Of a stretch of 62,000 nucleotides of DNA, positions 1 to 11,611 are shown piece by piece. The stretch is from Zygnema cylindricum. Taxonomy: Eukaryota > Streptophyta > Zygnematophyceae > Zygnematales > Zygnemataceae. Position 1 is the stretch's first letter, and the number at the start of each line of letters is the position of its first letter. Under the pieces are notes generated by a model that had not been told where the DNA came from, did not search any database, and saw only the letters and a list, made by a program, of their open reading frames with translations. The translations under genes and the position numbers were made by a program. The stretch covers positions 20,911 through 82,910 of the forward strand of contig JBBHKE010001185.1 in the NCBI GenBank assembly GCA_037447655.1, in the 5' to 3' direction.

Positions 1-235
1 AAGAGGTAAAAAGGGGAAATACCGTTTAGATACTAAACAAGAATGCCAACTATCACACTAAGAAAACAACAATATTCATAATAACAACAGTATTATTAAC
101 AATAATACTTATAACAACAAAAGAATCACACTATCAACCGTAAGAACAAATCATAGATTTGCCATATAGGGGAAAAATGGAGAAAAGCACAAAACAAAAC
201 AAAAAAATATATAAGAGAAATGTGTCACGTCGCAC

Positions 236-3200
236 CTGAATGGCTTCCTTGTATTTATTTGCGACGCTAAAAGCCTTAATTAAACTTCTATAAGTCACAC
301 TGTTTGGAGTAAAACCCTCCTTCTCCATTTCCTTTAAAAGCTCCTGAGCTTCGGAGGTAGCCCCCATTTTCCCAAAGATACCCAACATGAAATTAAATAA
401 AACCCCATCTGGTTTTATACCCGCTTTTCCCATTTCCCTGCAAAAAGACAAAAGTCGCAAAAGGATAAAAGTCGGAAAAGACTAAAAAAACGCTGAAGAC
501 AAAAAAAACATAAGAAAGAAACCAAGGAAACTGAGAGCATGGTTTGTATTGGGTTCTCCGAGGTTGTTTCCTAATTTTGTTATACATATCATGCCATAAT
601 TATCGTGGACAAATTCCACAGAAATATCAAAACTACTTAATGGGGATAAGGGACGAACAATAGTAAATCCATCCACACTAAACATGGCATATATATAAAA
701 TGTGGGTAGCTTAATAAACTTACCGACCGTACTTGATGCATGGATAAAATTATGAAAGAGACAAAAAATTCCACATTTTCAAGTATGGTTCGATCCGAAT
801 GTGGAACAAAATAAAAATAGATACAATTTTGAACGCCGTGAGAATTAAATGTTAACGATTAGGATCGAATGATCAATTCCCACAAGAATTAGCGTGGATC
901 AAATGTTAAATTGAGAGATACATTTGTCAAATGAATTCCACAAATATATAAAGGTAAAAAAAAAATGTATCGCGTTTACCATGGAAGTCAAACTTTCTTT
1001 TACTATCTCATGTCTTCCGCAATCCCTTTTTTTGTTCTGTACAAAAAAACCAAATCAATCGACCATTATCCGGTAAATAAAACGGATACACCTTCAGAAC
1101 CATTCCATTTTCGGAAAAAACAATAATCTTTAACTTTATTTTATCCTTCATATCACCATTATTACTATTTCCCTATGGCTTTTTTACCTGAATGTTGAAA
1201 CGGCTTTTAAATAATCTCCGTTTTTCGCCAACATTTCGATAACGGAACTGAAAGTTACATGATCTGGAGAACAGTTTTCCTTTTTCATTTTTTGGAACCA
1301 TTCCATGGCTCGATCGGAGTTACCAGATTTGCCATAAAAACTGATCATGGTACTGAAGAGGGAGAGGGAGGGAGAGGGAGAGAGAGGGAAGAGAGAGAGA
1401 GGAAGAGAGAGGGAGAGAGAGAGAGAGACGTGAGATGTGAGGCGACTGACCTAACAGCAGAACACTCTCTTCCTTCTCTCTCATTTTTTTGTGAAAAATA
1501 TTCCATTGAAGCATGAATTGCCGCAATTTTCCAAAAAGAATTTACTAAAAAAAGAAAAAAACAGAAATCTAAGAGCCCAAAAGAAGGTAACAAAAAACGA
1601 CACTAATAATAGCTTTTCTGGACTCAACAAGCAACTCAAAACAGAAACAATTTCCATAAACGAGAATGAAAAAGAAGAAAAAAAAAAGCAGACACTTTCT
1701 CAAACGTCCCCTGACCATTATAAAAAAATCAATAAAAAAGCATAACAGCCAAACCCCCTTCCTCACCCACATCTCACCCTCACCCTCTTCCCTCTCCCCC
1801 CCCTCTCACCCCAGTCACTCCGACACCACCCTTCCCCTCTCCCACCCTCCCCCTCTTCCAACCCTCCACCCGCCTGAAGGTACAGGTGTCCGGTTGACAT
1901 CCTCTCTCCCTCATCTCCTCCACAAGTCCCTCTCCCATCTCCCATTGGTCGGCCCGAAGTACGGCCCGGAGAAGGAGATTGTAGGAGAAGGAGGAGACCC
2001 ATCCTCTCCCTCCCAACCAGTCATGGAGACAAAGGACGCGACGCCAGTCACACTCCTGCAAGTTTCGGGACGGACGCATGGAGATCACCGTTTCAGTTTT
2101 TTACTGCGTGACTGATTTTGTAACAGCTTTTAGGATTTACTTTACTACAGGTTTCACGTTTTACTGCAGTTTTCACATTTTTACTGCAGTTTCGGTGTCT
2201 TTAGAGTTTTGCATTCTATTGCAGTTGCGGTTTTACAGCAGTTTCAGTTTCTGTTGAAGTTTCAGATTTTCCGCAGTTTCAGTTTTTATACCATTTTCAG
2301 TTTTACGGAGACAGGAGGCTGCAAAGACCTGCAGAAACGTATTCACTTTCAGTTTCGGTTTGAGTTTCAGTTGTTATCGCAGTTACAGTTTCTGTTGCAA
2401 TTGCACGTTCAGTTGAGTTTCTGCTTCAGTTTCAGGTTTTTCTTTTTTTTGTTTCATATTTTTTTCCGTTCCGGTTAAACTTGTAGTTTCAAAATTACTT
2501 TTAGTTATAGTTCAGTCCTAGATCCTGTTAATTTCCTCCTTTCATTCATTCCCTTTCCAAAATTAAAAATTACTGACGCCACAGAATCTCTAAGAGAAAA
2601 TTCGAAGAAAGCACACAAATTCCCGGTAAAAACCATCAGAAAACCCAGGAATGTCACATTTTCTTTGGATAAATAAATAGTTCTGACCTTTTCCATCATG
2701 AATAGAATTTGATTTCTTGACAGTCGACTTTTCCATGGTTCCAATATGGCTATTAATTCTTCACCATCACAAGCCTTCGACACAGCTCTGAAACATCGAA
2801 AAAACAAAAGAATAAACATCACACAAAATAGTCCTTAGACTTGCTCCATCACACACCTCAACATAAATAGTATGGATGAGAAAGTAAATTTTGATGGAAA
2901 AGTGGCCTGGATGAGAACTAAATCCGGACGGGATTTTTTTTTTTCTTTTTTTGGGACGAGTAATATTTATACAAATACAAAAACCAGCTCAAAAACACTT
3001 CATCCAGGCGACACATATACACGCACATACACATGTACATAAAAAATACATGTACACTATAAATAGCCGGCCTACATAGTCGCAACAATAGATGCCCCTT
3101 CCCAGGCGTAACTATTGTAGTCGACTTAGCAACCATCTCAACGCCCCATTAGTCCAATGTTCTGTCAAGATCATAAAAGTTACATTCTTCAATAACCCAC

Positions 3201-4162
3201 ACCAGATTTGCCAAATGTCCGGAGTTTAATGTCCAATCTACAGGACCGATGGTCAATGTCCGATGTGCAGTGTCCAATGTCCAATGACCAATATCCGACG
3301 ACCAATGGCCAATGCCCAATGCCCAATTTCCAATGTCCACTGTTCAATGCCCAATGTCCAATGTCCAATGTCTAATGTCCAATCCCCAATGCCCAACTTC
3401 CAATGTCCAATGTTCAATGCCCAATGTCTAATGTCCAATGTCCAACCCCGAGCGTCCAATTTCCAATGTCCAATGCCCTCAAAAGTAGAATGTCCATTTC
3501 ATAATGCCCATTATCCTATCAGCATCACCAATTTGACAATCATTTTACAATCAGTGTTCACCATCAAATGAATATTTTTTTTGTTCTGAGTCTCATCTTG
3601 ACCATCCAATGCACAGCACCAAATACATGTCCAGTACCCGAATACATGGCCTGACATCTACTGCATATTCTCAAATGTTGAACTATCATCATGCAAAATT
3701 CCACCAATATTTTACATCTTAACTAAAATCATTGACTCACTCGTAGAGCTGTTCCACATTAACCCTGTCGCCCTCAATAGCACCTCCGCGTCTAGTCTGT
3801 CCTCCATGGTACCTCTTCACTATCCGTACATCCGTACGGTTATACTCCCTACTGGAGGCATCTCGTTCTCCTCCCACTTTCCCGGGAATCACTTTACCCG
3901 GACTGCTATTTCTTGAATTCGAACCAAGCACGTGTCTAACCCTAGAAACATATTGATTTTTCACCTCCTTCAAAAATCCAAAGGTCTCATGATTTAAGCC
4001 CGTTTGTCGGAGAAAACGGTACGGATGACTTTGAATGATATCCTGAGGAGACCAGCAGCATCCGGACGCTTTTGCCACGTGGCATGCCATGGACACATAC
4101 AAGTCAGGCAGACAAAAACCGATTTTGTCATCAAATCGTATCGATTGTATATCGTTAACCAC
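236..4162 (-). CDS. P-class pentatricopeptide repeat protein, 3' end outside window
   Basis: PPR proteins bind organellar RNA in a sequence-specific way. Exons read on the minus strand are 4162-3741, 2787-2688, 2055-1874, 1352-1188 and 437-236, and the gene continues past the left edge. All junction phases agree. Exons 3-5 encode four uninterrupted 35-residue P-type repeats plus part of a fifth, each ending in a C/K-x-P-D/N motif (QPD, SPD, KPD, TPN). The N-terminal part ([17 protein letters not shown], then DWRRVL) resembles the leader of plastid or mitochondrial PPRs. The true start is unresolved: the frame opens just after a stop near 4183 and the first in-frame ATG is at 4090, so a further 5' exon is possible. 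Intron 3 (1353-1873) fits only a GC donor. The organellar location is inferred from the family. Confidence 0.85.
1355..1430. repeat. GA-rich microsatellite forming an intron's pyrimidine tract
   Basis: Irregular GAGAGG/GAGAGA repeat on the plus strand. It abuts the acceptor at 1353-1354 of PPR exon 4, so in the transcript it is the polypyrimidine tract of that intron. Confidence 0.85.
2110..2480. repeat. Degenerate TTTCAGTTT-type tandem repeat
   Basis: About 370 bp dominated by short imperfect units such as TTTCAGTTTT, TTTTACTGCAG and CAGTTTCAG. It lies in the second PPR intron. The open frame across it is compositional only. Confidence 0.7.
3220..3490. repeat. Heptameric minisatellite, consensus TCCAATG
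   Basis: More than 25 near-contiguous copies of TCCAATG with variants GCCAATG, ACCAATG and TCTAATG. It sits in the first PPR intron found (2788-3740). On the transcribed strand it reads as repeated CATTGGA. Confidence 0.9.
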
Positions 4163-4256
4163 GAGTATTGACCGCTGTACTTTTTAGTTTTTAGCCTTGT
4201 TGGGAAAAACCGAACACGTGCGGTTTACCGTAGGCGTTTGGTACGGTTCAGTATAG

Positions 4257-4474
4257 TACACCGTGTATCACTATTAGTGTTAATGTATATTTTGCCACTT
4301 AAATTTTTTTATCCGTACACATTTGTCTGATTTTCAATATGAGACCGCCAATTGGAAGCTGAGAATCTTAACTTTCAAATCGCAACCGTCAAAACAACAA
4401 TCCGACAATTGTGTACGGATAAAATATGTTTTGAGTGGCGGAAAAAACACTAACACTAATAGCGATACACGGCT
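4257..4474. mobile_element. MITE, TACACCG-TIR family (copy D1)
   Basis: Terminal inverted repeats: left TACACCGTGTATCACTATTA, right the reverse complement of nearly the same. The core carries GCCACTTAAA and a mirrored GAGTGGC. The core is shared with copies at 31955-32171, 50572-50690 and 53758-53962. No clear target-site duplication is left. Confidence 0.6.
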
Positions 4475-4547
4475 AGCGAAAACTTACGCGTTCCATACCT
4501 TAAACGAAAAGTACGCAAAGAAAGCGTACGGTATATTGTAAACAAGG

Positions 4548-5011
4548 CAGAGGTCGCAAAAGTAAAAAATTTAGATAACCGAAACCGACCGCTTTTTTTG
4601 TTTTTCAAAATGTGAGTACCCGACGCCCGACCGGGATATGTCACGCTCCTCAATTGTTAACCGTTACCCGTTACGCGTTTACGAAATTAAAAGTTAACCG
4701 AAACTCGATTTCTCACGACTTACCCGTACCCGCCCGTACCCGAATAAATACAAAATTAGTGATCTCCCTTATACCTTCCACGATACCAAGAGTACAAAGT
4801 ACAATAATGTTGGATAGTATTGACAGTACAAAACCTTCAATTTCTTTCGTTTTTTGCTTGCCCGACCGTTACCGATTTTTATTTTTTTTTCGTGAATCAC
4901 CGCCCAAATCCGCCCGATCCCCCAAATTTGGCACGCGATTGCCTTCCGGATCCGACGCGGGCGGTCGGTTAACGGTCGGTCACGGTTTCGGTTAACCGTT
5001 TGCGACCTCTG
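4548..5011. mobile_element. Non-autonomous hAT-like element C1
   Basis: Terminal repeats CAGAGGTCGCAAA on the left and its inverse on the right, followed inward by AACCGAAACCG on both sides. The 8-bp flanks are AAACAAGG (4540-4547) and AAACAAAG (5012-5019), matching at 7 of 8. An 8-bp duplication with CAGRGG-type ends is the hAT signature. There is no transposase, so it would be mobilised in trans. An inverted relative lies at 14703-14900. Confidence 0.8.
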
Positions 5012-5370
5012 AAACAAAGGAGATGGTCGGCGGGGTCCAAAAAGCCAAAAAATAGGGATGGGATGCACATCGCGAAATGCACAATACTGCCAGTATCGCT
5101 GGACAATTTGTCAAAATATCATAGGCCAATATTGTTAAGGGCTTCTCCGTTGTCGACTTATCTCGACGGATTAGCTTATTTTTACGTTTTTTTCGCCTGC
5201 AACAGCTCACAAGCAGCATAAATTTTCGACGCATATGTATCTTTGACATAACGTATCAATCTAACGTAGCAATAGGCCAATAACAATAGCAATCTAGCAA
5301 TCGTAGCAATCCTTAGCAATCTAACAATCGTAGCAATTTTTTTTTTGTTTTTTTTGTTTTTTTTTCTCAG

Positions 5371-5570
5371 ATTTTTGAAGCGAATGCTTCGCAAATAAAT
5401 ATCCAACAATCAATGTTAACTCCCATACTTTTGGAGAATATTGGCAAGATTCTTTGTAATGTTGTTGGCTCATAAAAATAAAACAATGGGTATAGAGTAG
5501 TACGAAGAGATCTGAATTTTTATAAACAACCTCACTTTCCGTCCGACGGAACTTCACCCTAATTTGTAAA
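5371..5570. repeat. Partial copy of a roughly 200-bp dispersed repeat
   Basis: Begins with GAAGCGAATGCTTCGC and includes CAAGATTCTTTGTAATGTTG. Homologous stretches occur at about 6642-6830 and 7012-7195. Upstream (5270-5340) are short tandem TAGCAATC units. Confidence 0.7.
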
Positions 5571-6424
5571 ATAAATTAAAACGTTTCTACCAATGTAAAC
5601 TTCTAAAGAAATGTTTAAACGTGTAAACATCACAGGAATAATTTTTGGTGTCGTACTTTAGGCCGCGTGATTTCTCGTTTTGATTTCGCAGACTTAGACA
5701 TCTCATAAAGTACAATTTTGAGATAATCCTCAAGCTCGAGGTGAGTGTAATATGATCTCATACCTCTCATAAAATCCCATTACTACAACCAATTTCAACC
5801 ACACATTCCACACATTGAAAAATACACATCCACATTGGAAAGCACTCATATAAGGATAAACTTTAAATTAGAAGAATCTTCAATCCACATAACATTAGCT
5901 TGGTCCCTTGCCCTCGTGGCTCAACCCTTCTTTTAAAGTGTTTTCCACTACTCTCCGCTCTAAATAATTCTATCTCTTAACTACTAAAACACTACTTAGT
6001 TAGTAAGAGATTTCAGTGCAAAAATGCCATTGCTCCAATTTGGTTTTAATTGCTCAGACCAAGATCAGTAAGAATTTCCACAAACTTTTCCAAATGAAGA
6101 CCGGGTTGATTGAGTCGATGTTCTATCACGAAGAGTTTGTAAACCACGTGTTCTAAATTGATTGGCACCACGCAAGCTACGATCCGATATTGAATATCTT
6201 TAAGATTTTTCGTACCGACAAACTTAACTTCTAATCTTCACTTGCGTACCATGTACCTGCGTACGAAATCATCATACGACAAAACTTTTATACTTTTTGC
6301 GACGCCAGTCTTTACGCCAGCTCATTTTTTAGGGGTCTTGTTTTCGAAACATAAAGAAAGTCTTTTGAGAAAAATAGTATGACTAACAAAATTTACCGAA
6401 AATAGCGTGACAAAGGAATGTTAC

Positions 6425-7195
6425 AAAATTACATTTTTATTTTCGGTTGTATTCTGGAAAGCACGTGTTTTGTGTAAATCTTGTTATTTTTCGTTTGTTG
6501 TTTATCATGACACATAGCTTAATCGTCCAACGTGTCACGATTTTTTTTTGTATCTGCTAACCCACCTCCTCGAGGTGGGTTGACAGGTACAGATAAAAAT
6601 GAAGCACCTCCTCGAGGTGGGTTGACAGGTATAAAGAAAAATGAAGCGAACGCCTCGTAGATGAATATCCGACGGTCAGTATTACCACCCAGACCTTCGG
6701 GGAGTATTGACAAGATTCTTTGTAATGTTGTTTTTCGTATAAAAACAAACTAACCGGTACGGTTTGGTACGGATAGTCGCAGATTTTTGTAAACTTCGAC
6801 ACTTTTCGTTTGATAGAACGTTACTCTTATTTGTGTGATTTCGGTTGGATTTTTCAATGTATATATTATGTGCAAATTTGTTCTATTTCCGTTGGTTGCT
6901 GTCTTGACACGTATGTTAATTATATAATGTGTCGCGGCTTAATTTTTTTTGTAAATGGTGATGTACCTGATGTACCTCACCAGAGGTACATCACCATTTA
7001 CATAAACTTTTGAAGCGAATGCTTCGCGAAAAAAATCCAATAATCATTGTTACCTCCCAAATCAATTGACAAGATTCTTCGTAATGTTTGTTCGCGTATA
7101 AAAACAAAATAAGTGGTACTGCATAGTACGGAGAGGCCCTAATTCATGAAAACAACCTCACTTTTCCTCTGATGGAACGCTACCCTTACTCATAC
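6425..7195. repeat. Two tandem units of about 400 bp with unlike inverted repeats inside
   Basis: Units at about 6440-6830 and 6835-7195 share a left part (CGGTTG... to a T-rich run ending TTTTTTGTA) and a right part (GAAGCGAA... to GGAACG). Between those parts, unit 1 carries a doubled CACCTCCTCGAGGTGGG palindrome (6562-6650). Unit 2 carries an unrelated 18-bp stem-loop (6951-7001). No gene was found in 5012-7564. Confidence 0.7.
6951..7001. other. Perfect 18-bp inverted repeat (hairpin)
   Basis: Arms at 6951-6968 and 6984-7001 are exact reverse complements (GTAAATGGTGATGTACCT and its inverse) around a 15-nt loop. Confidence 0.9.
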
Positions 7196-7564
7196 ATGGT
7201 ACATTATAAATCGATAAATTGAATTGCAAATTAAGCTAGATAAACTTGACCACAATTTAAACAAAACCTAGTCATACACCAAAATGGAGAAAAGCATTCT
7301 TGCTTCTCTTAAAACTATAATCCAAAACGAACTTCAAAAATAAAAAAACGGTGAAATTGCTCAGTTTTACCTAGTGAAAGAAAGCAGGGCCACTTCAAGT
7401 TTGTTATAATTTAGAAATATTTATTTCAGTAGATAGGGCTAAAATAACTTATAATATTTTCTATGTAGTCTGTTGTAATACTTACCTTAATTAGTGTTAC
7501 AGTAACAAAAGTACAATGGAGTATATTGTACTTTTACAGGGACACGTGTCGGCAAGAGAACATA

Positions 7565-8400
7565 TGCAGGTCTTACGAAGTGGCGATGTTAGTCAGCCAC
7601 ACGCGTCACGCAGTTGACGATTGGATTCACAAGATCGGACAAACGAAATCTGAACCGGGTATTTCGGAAATATATGGTACGGTTTGACGGTACCATCGTC
7701 GATTGTATTTGTTCCAACGGACGCGATTCACCTGGGACCACAAGCGTGATTCACAAAGGACCACAAGCGTGATTCACGTGGGACCACAAGTGACGAAACA
7801 CTCAGGTACTTCGTACTACAGGCTGGACTTTAGCGACTACCGCAGACTAAGCATCTGGAACGTTTTGTGTACGGTTCGATATCTGAAAATATCTGAATAA
7901 ACATTGTTTTGTAGTTTAGTGTAATAAAAAATAGTGTTCGATTAATTAGGTTTTTGGAAAATAGTAATTAGGGTTTTTGAGGTACTAACGATACAGTAAC
8001 GTACATGTAGGATACTTTGTCGTTAGTCAAGGTAATAACCACATTAATAATTATCGAAATTAGTGTAGACCTGTAGATACACATTGTTAGTATATAACTT
8101 AGCACTTAGCCAATTTTGTATTTTCCTGTTTTGGGAATATGTTTTTCTTAAGGCATTTTTGGGAAACTTCCAGACATCATATCTTATGCTTGGCCATTTG
8201 GGCTGCAATTTAGAAAATTGTCAGTTTACTGTATTGTGTATTACCGTGGCAAATTTGAGGTATATTGGCCTTCTGAGTCATATTTTGTGCCAGGTCTAAG
8301 TAAGCTGTTGAGTAGTTGTTTTGATAGTTTCTGTTGTTTTTCATGTCTACTACCATTAGTACTGCTCGTTCTCCTCCTGCAACGGTGGTTGTAGAACAAT
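7565..8400 (+). repeat. Long direct repeat, left copy (LTR-like plus leader)
   Basis: Starts TGCAGGTCTTACG and matches 11612-12480. By eye the first roughly 420 bp differ at about one position, while the remainder diverges visibly with many substitutions and small indels. It runs into the gag start at 8344, so it probably covers the 5' LTR, the untranslated leader and the first gag codons. I cannot place a TG...CA LTR end or a primer-binding site with confidence. Confidence 0.6.
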
Positions 8401-11400
8401 AGGTTATAGGCCTTCCATCAATAATTCATATCTTCAATGGTAAAATGTATGCGTACTGGGCGGCGATGGTTGAATCGTCGTTTGAAACTGCTTACTTATT
8501 GGGGGTCTTGGATGGCTCCCTTGCTCAAACAGATCCAAGTTGGGCAAGAAAGAATTTAATGGCAAGGAACAATCTTATTTTTTGTATTTCAAAAAAATTG
8601 GTCATGTCTCGACTGAAAATGAAGAAGGCGAGCGGGATTTGGACGTCATTGAAATCCGCTTTTGAGAAAGCGAATGTTTAGGAGGAGCTCTTGGTGGTTA
8701 GAAAATTTGGGGATACAAATACTTGGGGTGAACTATGGTGAAGTATTGTGACAATTTTCCTGCACTTACTGATGCACACTCTTGTGCAAGGGGGTCATTT
8801 CCTAATCTTCAACAAGTAGCTGTGCTTTTTAGAGGTCTCTCTCTAGTAACTTGAAAGGTGTGTTAGCTCAGCTAAAATGTCATGATAAAGCTAGCTGGTC
8901 ATTTCAGTTAGCCTACAATCTTGTATTGGAGGAAAAGACTAATACTAAGCTCCTTAAGGGAGAAGGAAAGGTTGAAGCTTTTGCAACAGACTTTGATAAA
9001 AGAAATCATGTTAATGAGAACAGGAGTCAGTTTAACCAAAACCATAATTAGTTTAATCAGAGGTAGAATAAGCCATCTTCTACTACTTGTTTTTAATGTT
9101 TTGAGAAGGGTAATGGATATAAGTACTGTCCTAAACTGAAAAAGGCTAATGAGATAGGTTTATACAGGCCTGATTGGTAGCAAAGCTAATATCACACAAG
9201 TTATTCAAGAAATCATACTCGTGGAAATGCTCTCTTTTCAGCTTCTGCAACTAATGCAGATAAGTCTCTAAGCTTCAATGAGCAAGAGGTAGCAGAGTTA
9301 TTTGCTATGGCGGCAGCAATGGAGGGTCCCAAGGATGCAAGATGGATCATGGACACGGGAGCATCGGCCCACATGTGCTAGAACAAGGCGGCTTTTACAA
9401 ATCTGCAACAAACCTCTCCAAAGAGTATATACTATGCTTGTGGGATGAGTGTTTAAACCTCAACTCAGGGTAATGTATCTTTAATGGTAGATGTGGGGGG
9501 AAATTTTGCAGGGAGAACTCGTCACAATGTTTTGTATGTTCCAAACTTTAAAAAAAATCATTTTTCTACATCATTAGTGGAAAGCAAAGGCTTTGAAGTC
9601 ATTCTGAAAAGAGGTAGGCAGGTTGTTAGCAAGAAAGGAAAAGTAGTACTAACACAAACTAGAGATGCTAGCAAAATGTACCGAATGAACATGGCTGAAT
9701 AGAAAGAAAATGATGTTCTTACTCCAGTGTGCAATCTGATGATGAGTTGTGCTATAAGAGATTAGGACACAAGAATTATGTTACTCTAAACAAAATGGTG
9801 AATTCGGGAAAAGTTGATGGAGTTTCTCTCACCTCTCATCCTATAAAATCATGTGATAGTTGTTCATTTGGCAAGATCCATAAATTGCCATTTCCACAGG
9901 AAACAGACCACAGAGTGGAAAGAGTTATGCGGCTAATACATTTTGATGTACTCGGTCCTTCACAAGTGGCTTCGGCTGGAGGCGTCCACTATATGGTCAC
10001 ATTTACAGATGACTACTCGAGGTACACGAAATTTTACTTCATGCAACATAAAATTGAAGTGTTTACTCACTTCAAACACTACAAAGCGTGGGCGGAAAAA
10101 GTTCATGGAGTTCCAATATTGGCGTTGAGATCAGACAACGAGGAGAATACACATCAAAGGAAATCGAAGAATTTCTCCTTCTAGAAGGTATCAGTCACAA
10201 TCTTACAGTCCCATATACACCAGAATAAAATGGTTTTTTCTAAAAGGTTAAATAGGACAGTAACAAAGAGTGCTCGGTCCATGCTTGTAGATAAAAGGCT
10301 AGATTTGAAATTCTGGGCTGAAGCCCTAAAATGTGCTGTTTGTATTAAAAATAGAATTGCTTCTAGATCTGTTAGCACTACACCTTATGAGTGTTGGACA
10401 GGGAGAAAAACTTGATGTTAGTCACTTTAAGATCTTTGGCAGCAAGTGTTTTATTTTAGATACTTCACAGGATAGATGGAAAATAGAGGCTAAAGGCCTA
10501 TCTAGGATTTTCAAAGGGTATGATGATCATGCAAATGGATATAGAGTTTTTGAATATGAGAAACAGAAAGTGACTATTTCTAGGAATATCCAGATTAAAG
10601 ATGATCAGGATTTGGTTTACCTTTTTAAAGTGTCATATTTACCGGCAAAGGAAAAGCAAAAATATGTCATTTTTCACCATACGCAGCGAGTCTACTTTCC
10701 ACCGCCAAGTGGGACACCTTTTCCTTGAATTCCTCTAGTGCCTTCACAGAATGCTTCACCACAAGCAACACCTTAGGTGGAAGGAACTACTACATACTGT
10801 GTACCAGCTCCAGTTAGGGTTAAAACTAAACATAAAAATCAGAGGTTTCGACGATCTCAGTCTCAAAATTTCCGGAGGGAAAGAGATCTAGCAGCCGTCT
10901 ACAAGCAAGCTCCCACTTTGCCTTTTCTGCAGCTACAAAAGAGCCTCTAATGATCCAGGAGGCCTTCATATCACCTGAGAGAAATCAGTGGATCGAGGCA
11001 ACAAACAATGAAATGAAGTCTATTATGGAGGCACGACATGGAGTTGGTGGATCTTCCTCCAGAGAAAAAGCCATCGTCAGCAAATGGTTATGCAAGGTGA
11101 AGTTGAACCCGGACAACACCATAGAAGGTATAAAGCCAGACTAGTGGCCAAAGTGTACAATCAAAAAGAAGGTATTGACTTTGAAGAAACCTTCTCTTCA
11201 GTTGTCAAATTTTCCCACCGTCAGAATTTCGTGAAGTCCAGCGGCTATAATGAATATAGAAATACATCAAATGGATGTTAAAACTGTTTTCTTTGATAGA
11301 GAGTTAGAAGAAACCATTTATATGAAGCAACCTGAAATGTATGTAGAAAAGTGAAAGGAAAAATTAGTGTGTAAATTGATGAAATTTTTCTATGGGCAAA

Positions 11401-11482
11401 ACCAAGCCCCGCGACAATGAAATTTAAAGTTAGATGAATTTTTGACTAGGCTAGGTTTTAACAGAATTAGCTCAAATCATTC
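8344..11482 (+). pseudogene. Decayed Ty1/copia retrotransposon gag-pol
   Basis: A retroelement polyprotein, dead from many stops and frameshifts. Parts seen in order: gag/UBN2-like segment (about 8430-8690, FNGKMYAYW); aspartic protease with DTGAS near 9350; GAG-pre-integrase (about 9740-9890, LGHKNYVTL with C-x2-C); integrase core (HFDVLGPS, TDDYSRYT, RSDNEE, to about 10400); and the N-terminal part of reverse transcriptase (about 10950-11470, ARLVAKVYNQ, GIDFEETFSSVVKF). It stops before the YVDD box, and RNase H is missing. Several stops (8400, 9049, 9064, 9379, 9454, 10226) could come from one C-to-T change. Copia domain order (integrase before RT) is clear. Confidence 0.9.
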
Positions 11483-11610
11483 TTGTTGTTCTACAACCAC
11501 CGTTGCAGGCGGTGAACCAGCAGTAGTAGTGGAAGTAGACATGAAAAAAAACAGCAGAAACTATCAAAGTACCTACTCAACAGCCAACTTAGAACTGACA
11601 CAAAATATGA
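11483..11610 (-). repeat. Inverted fragment of the element's leader and gag start
   Basis: Reverse complement of roughly 8277-8400, including the gag start codon region. It replaces the missing 3' part of pol and abuts the right direct repeat one base later, so the element was rearranged rather than simply mutated. Confidence 0.75.
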
Positions 11611-11611
11611 C

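Noticed and set aside
3263-3571. Open frame of Asn/Pro/Cys/Met repeats
   Set aside because: Translation of the TCCAATG minisatellite inside a PPR intron.
6500-7010. Possible CRISPR-like array of palindromes
   Set aside because: Only two doubled palindromes with no regular spacers, in eukaryotic repeat-rich DNA.
8344-11482. Possible reassigned code with TAG/TAA as glutamine
   Set aside because: Conserved host genes here use CAA/CAG for Gln and end in TAA, TAG or TGA at the expected family lengths, and the retroelement also has frameshifts and TGA stops.
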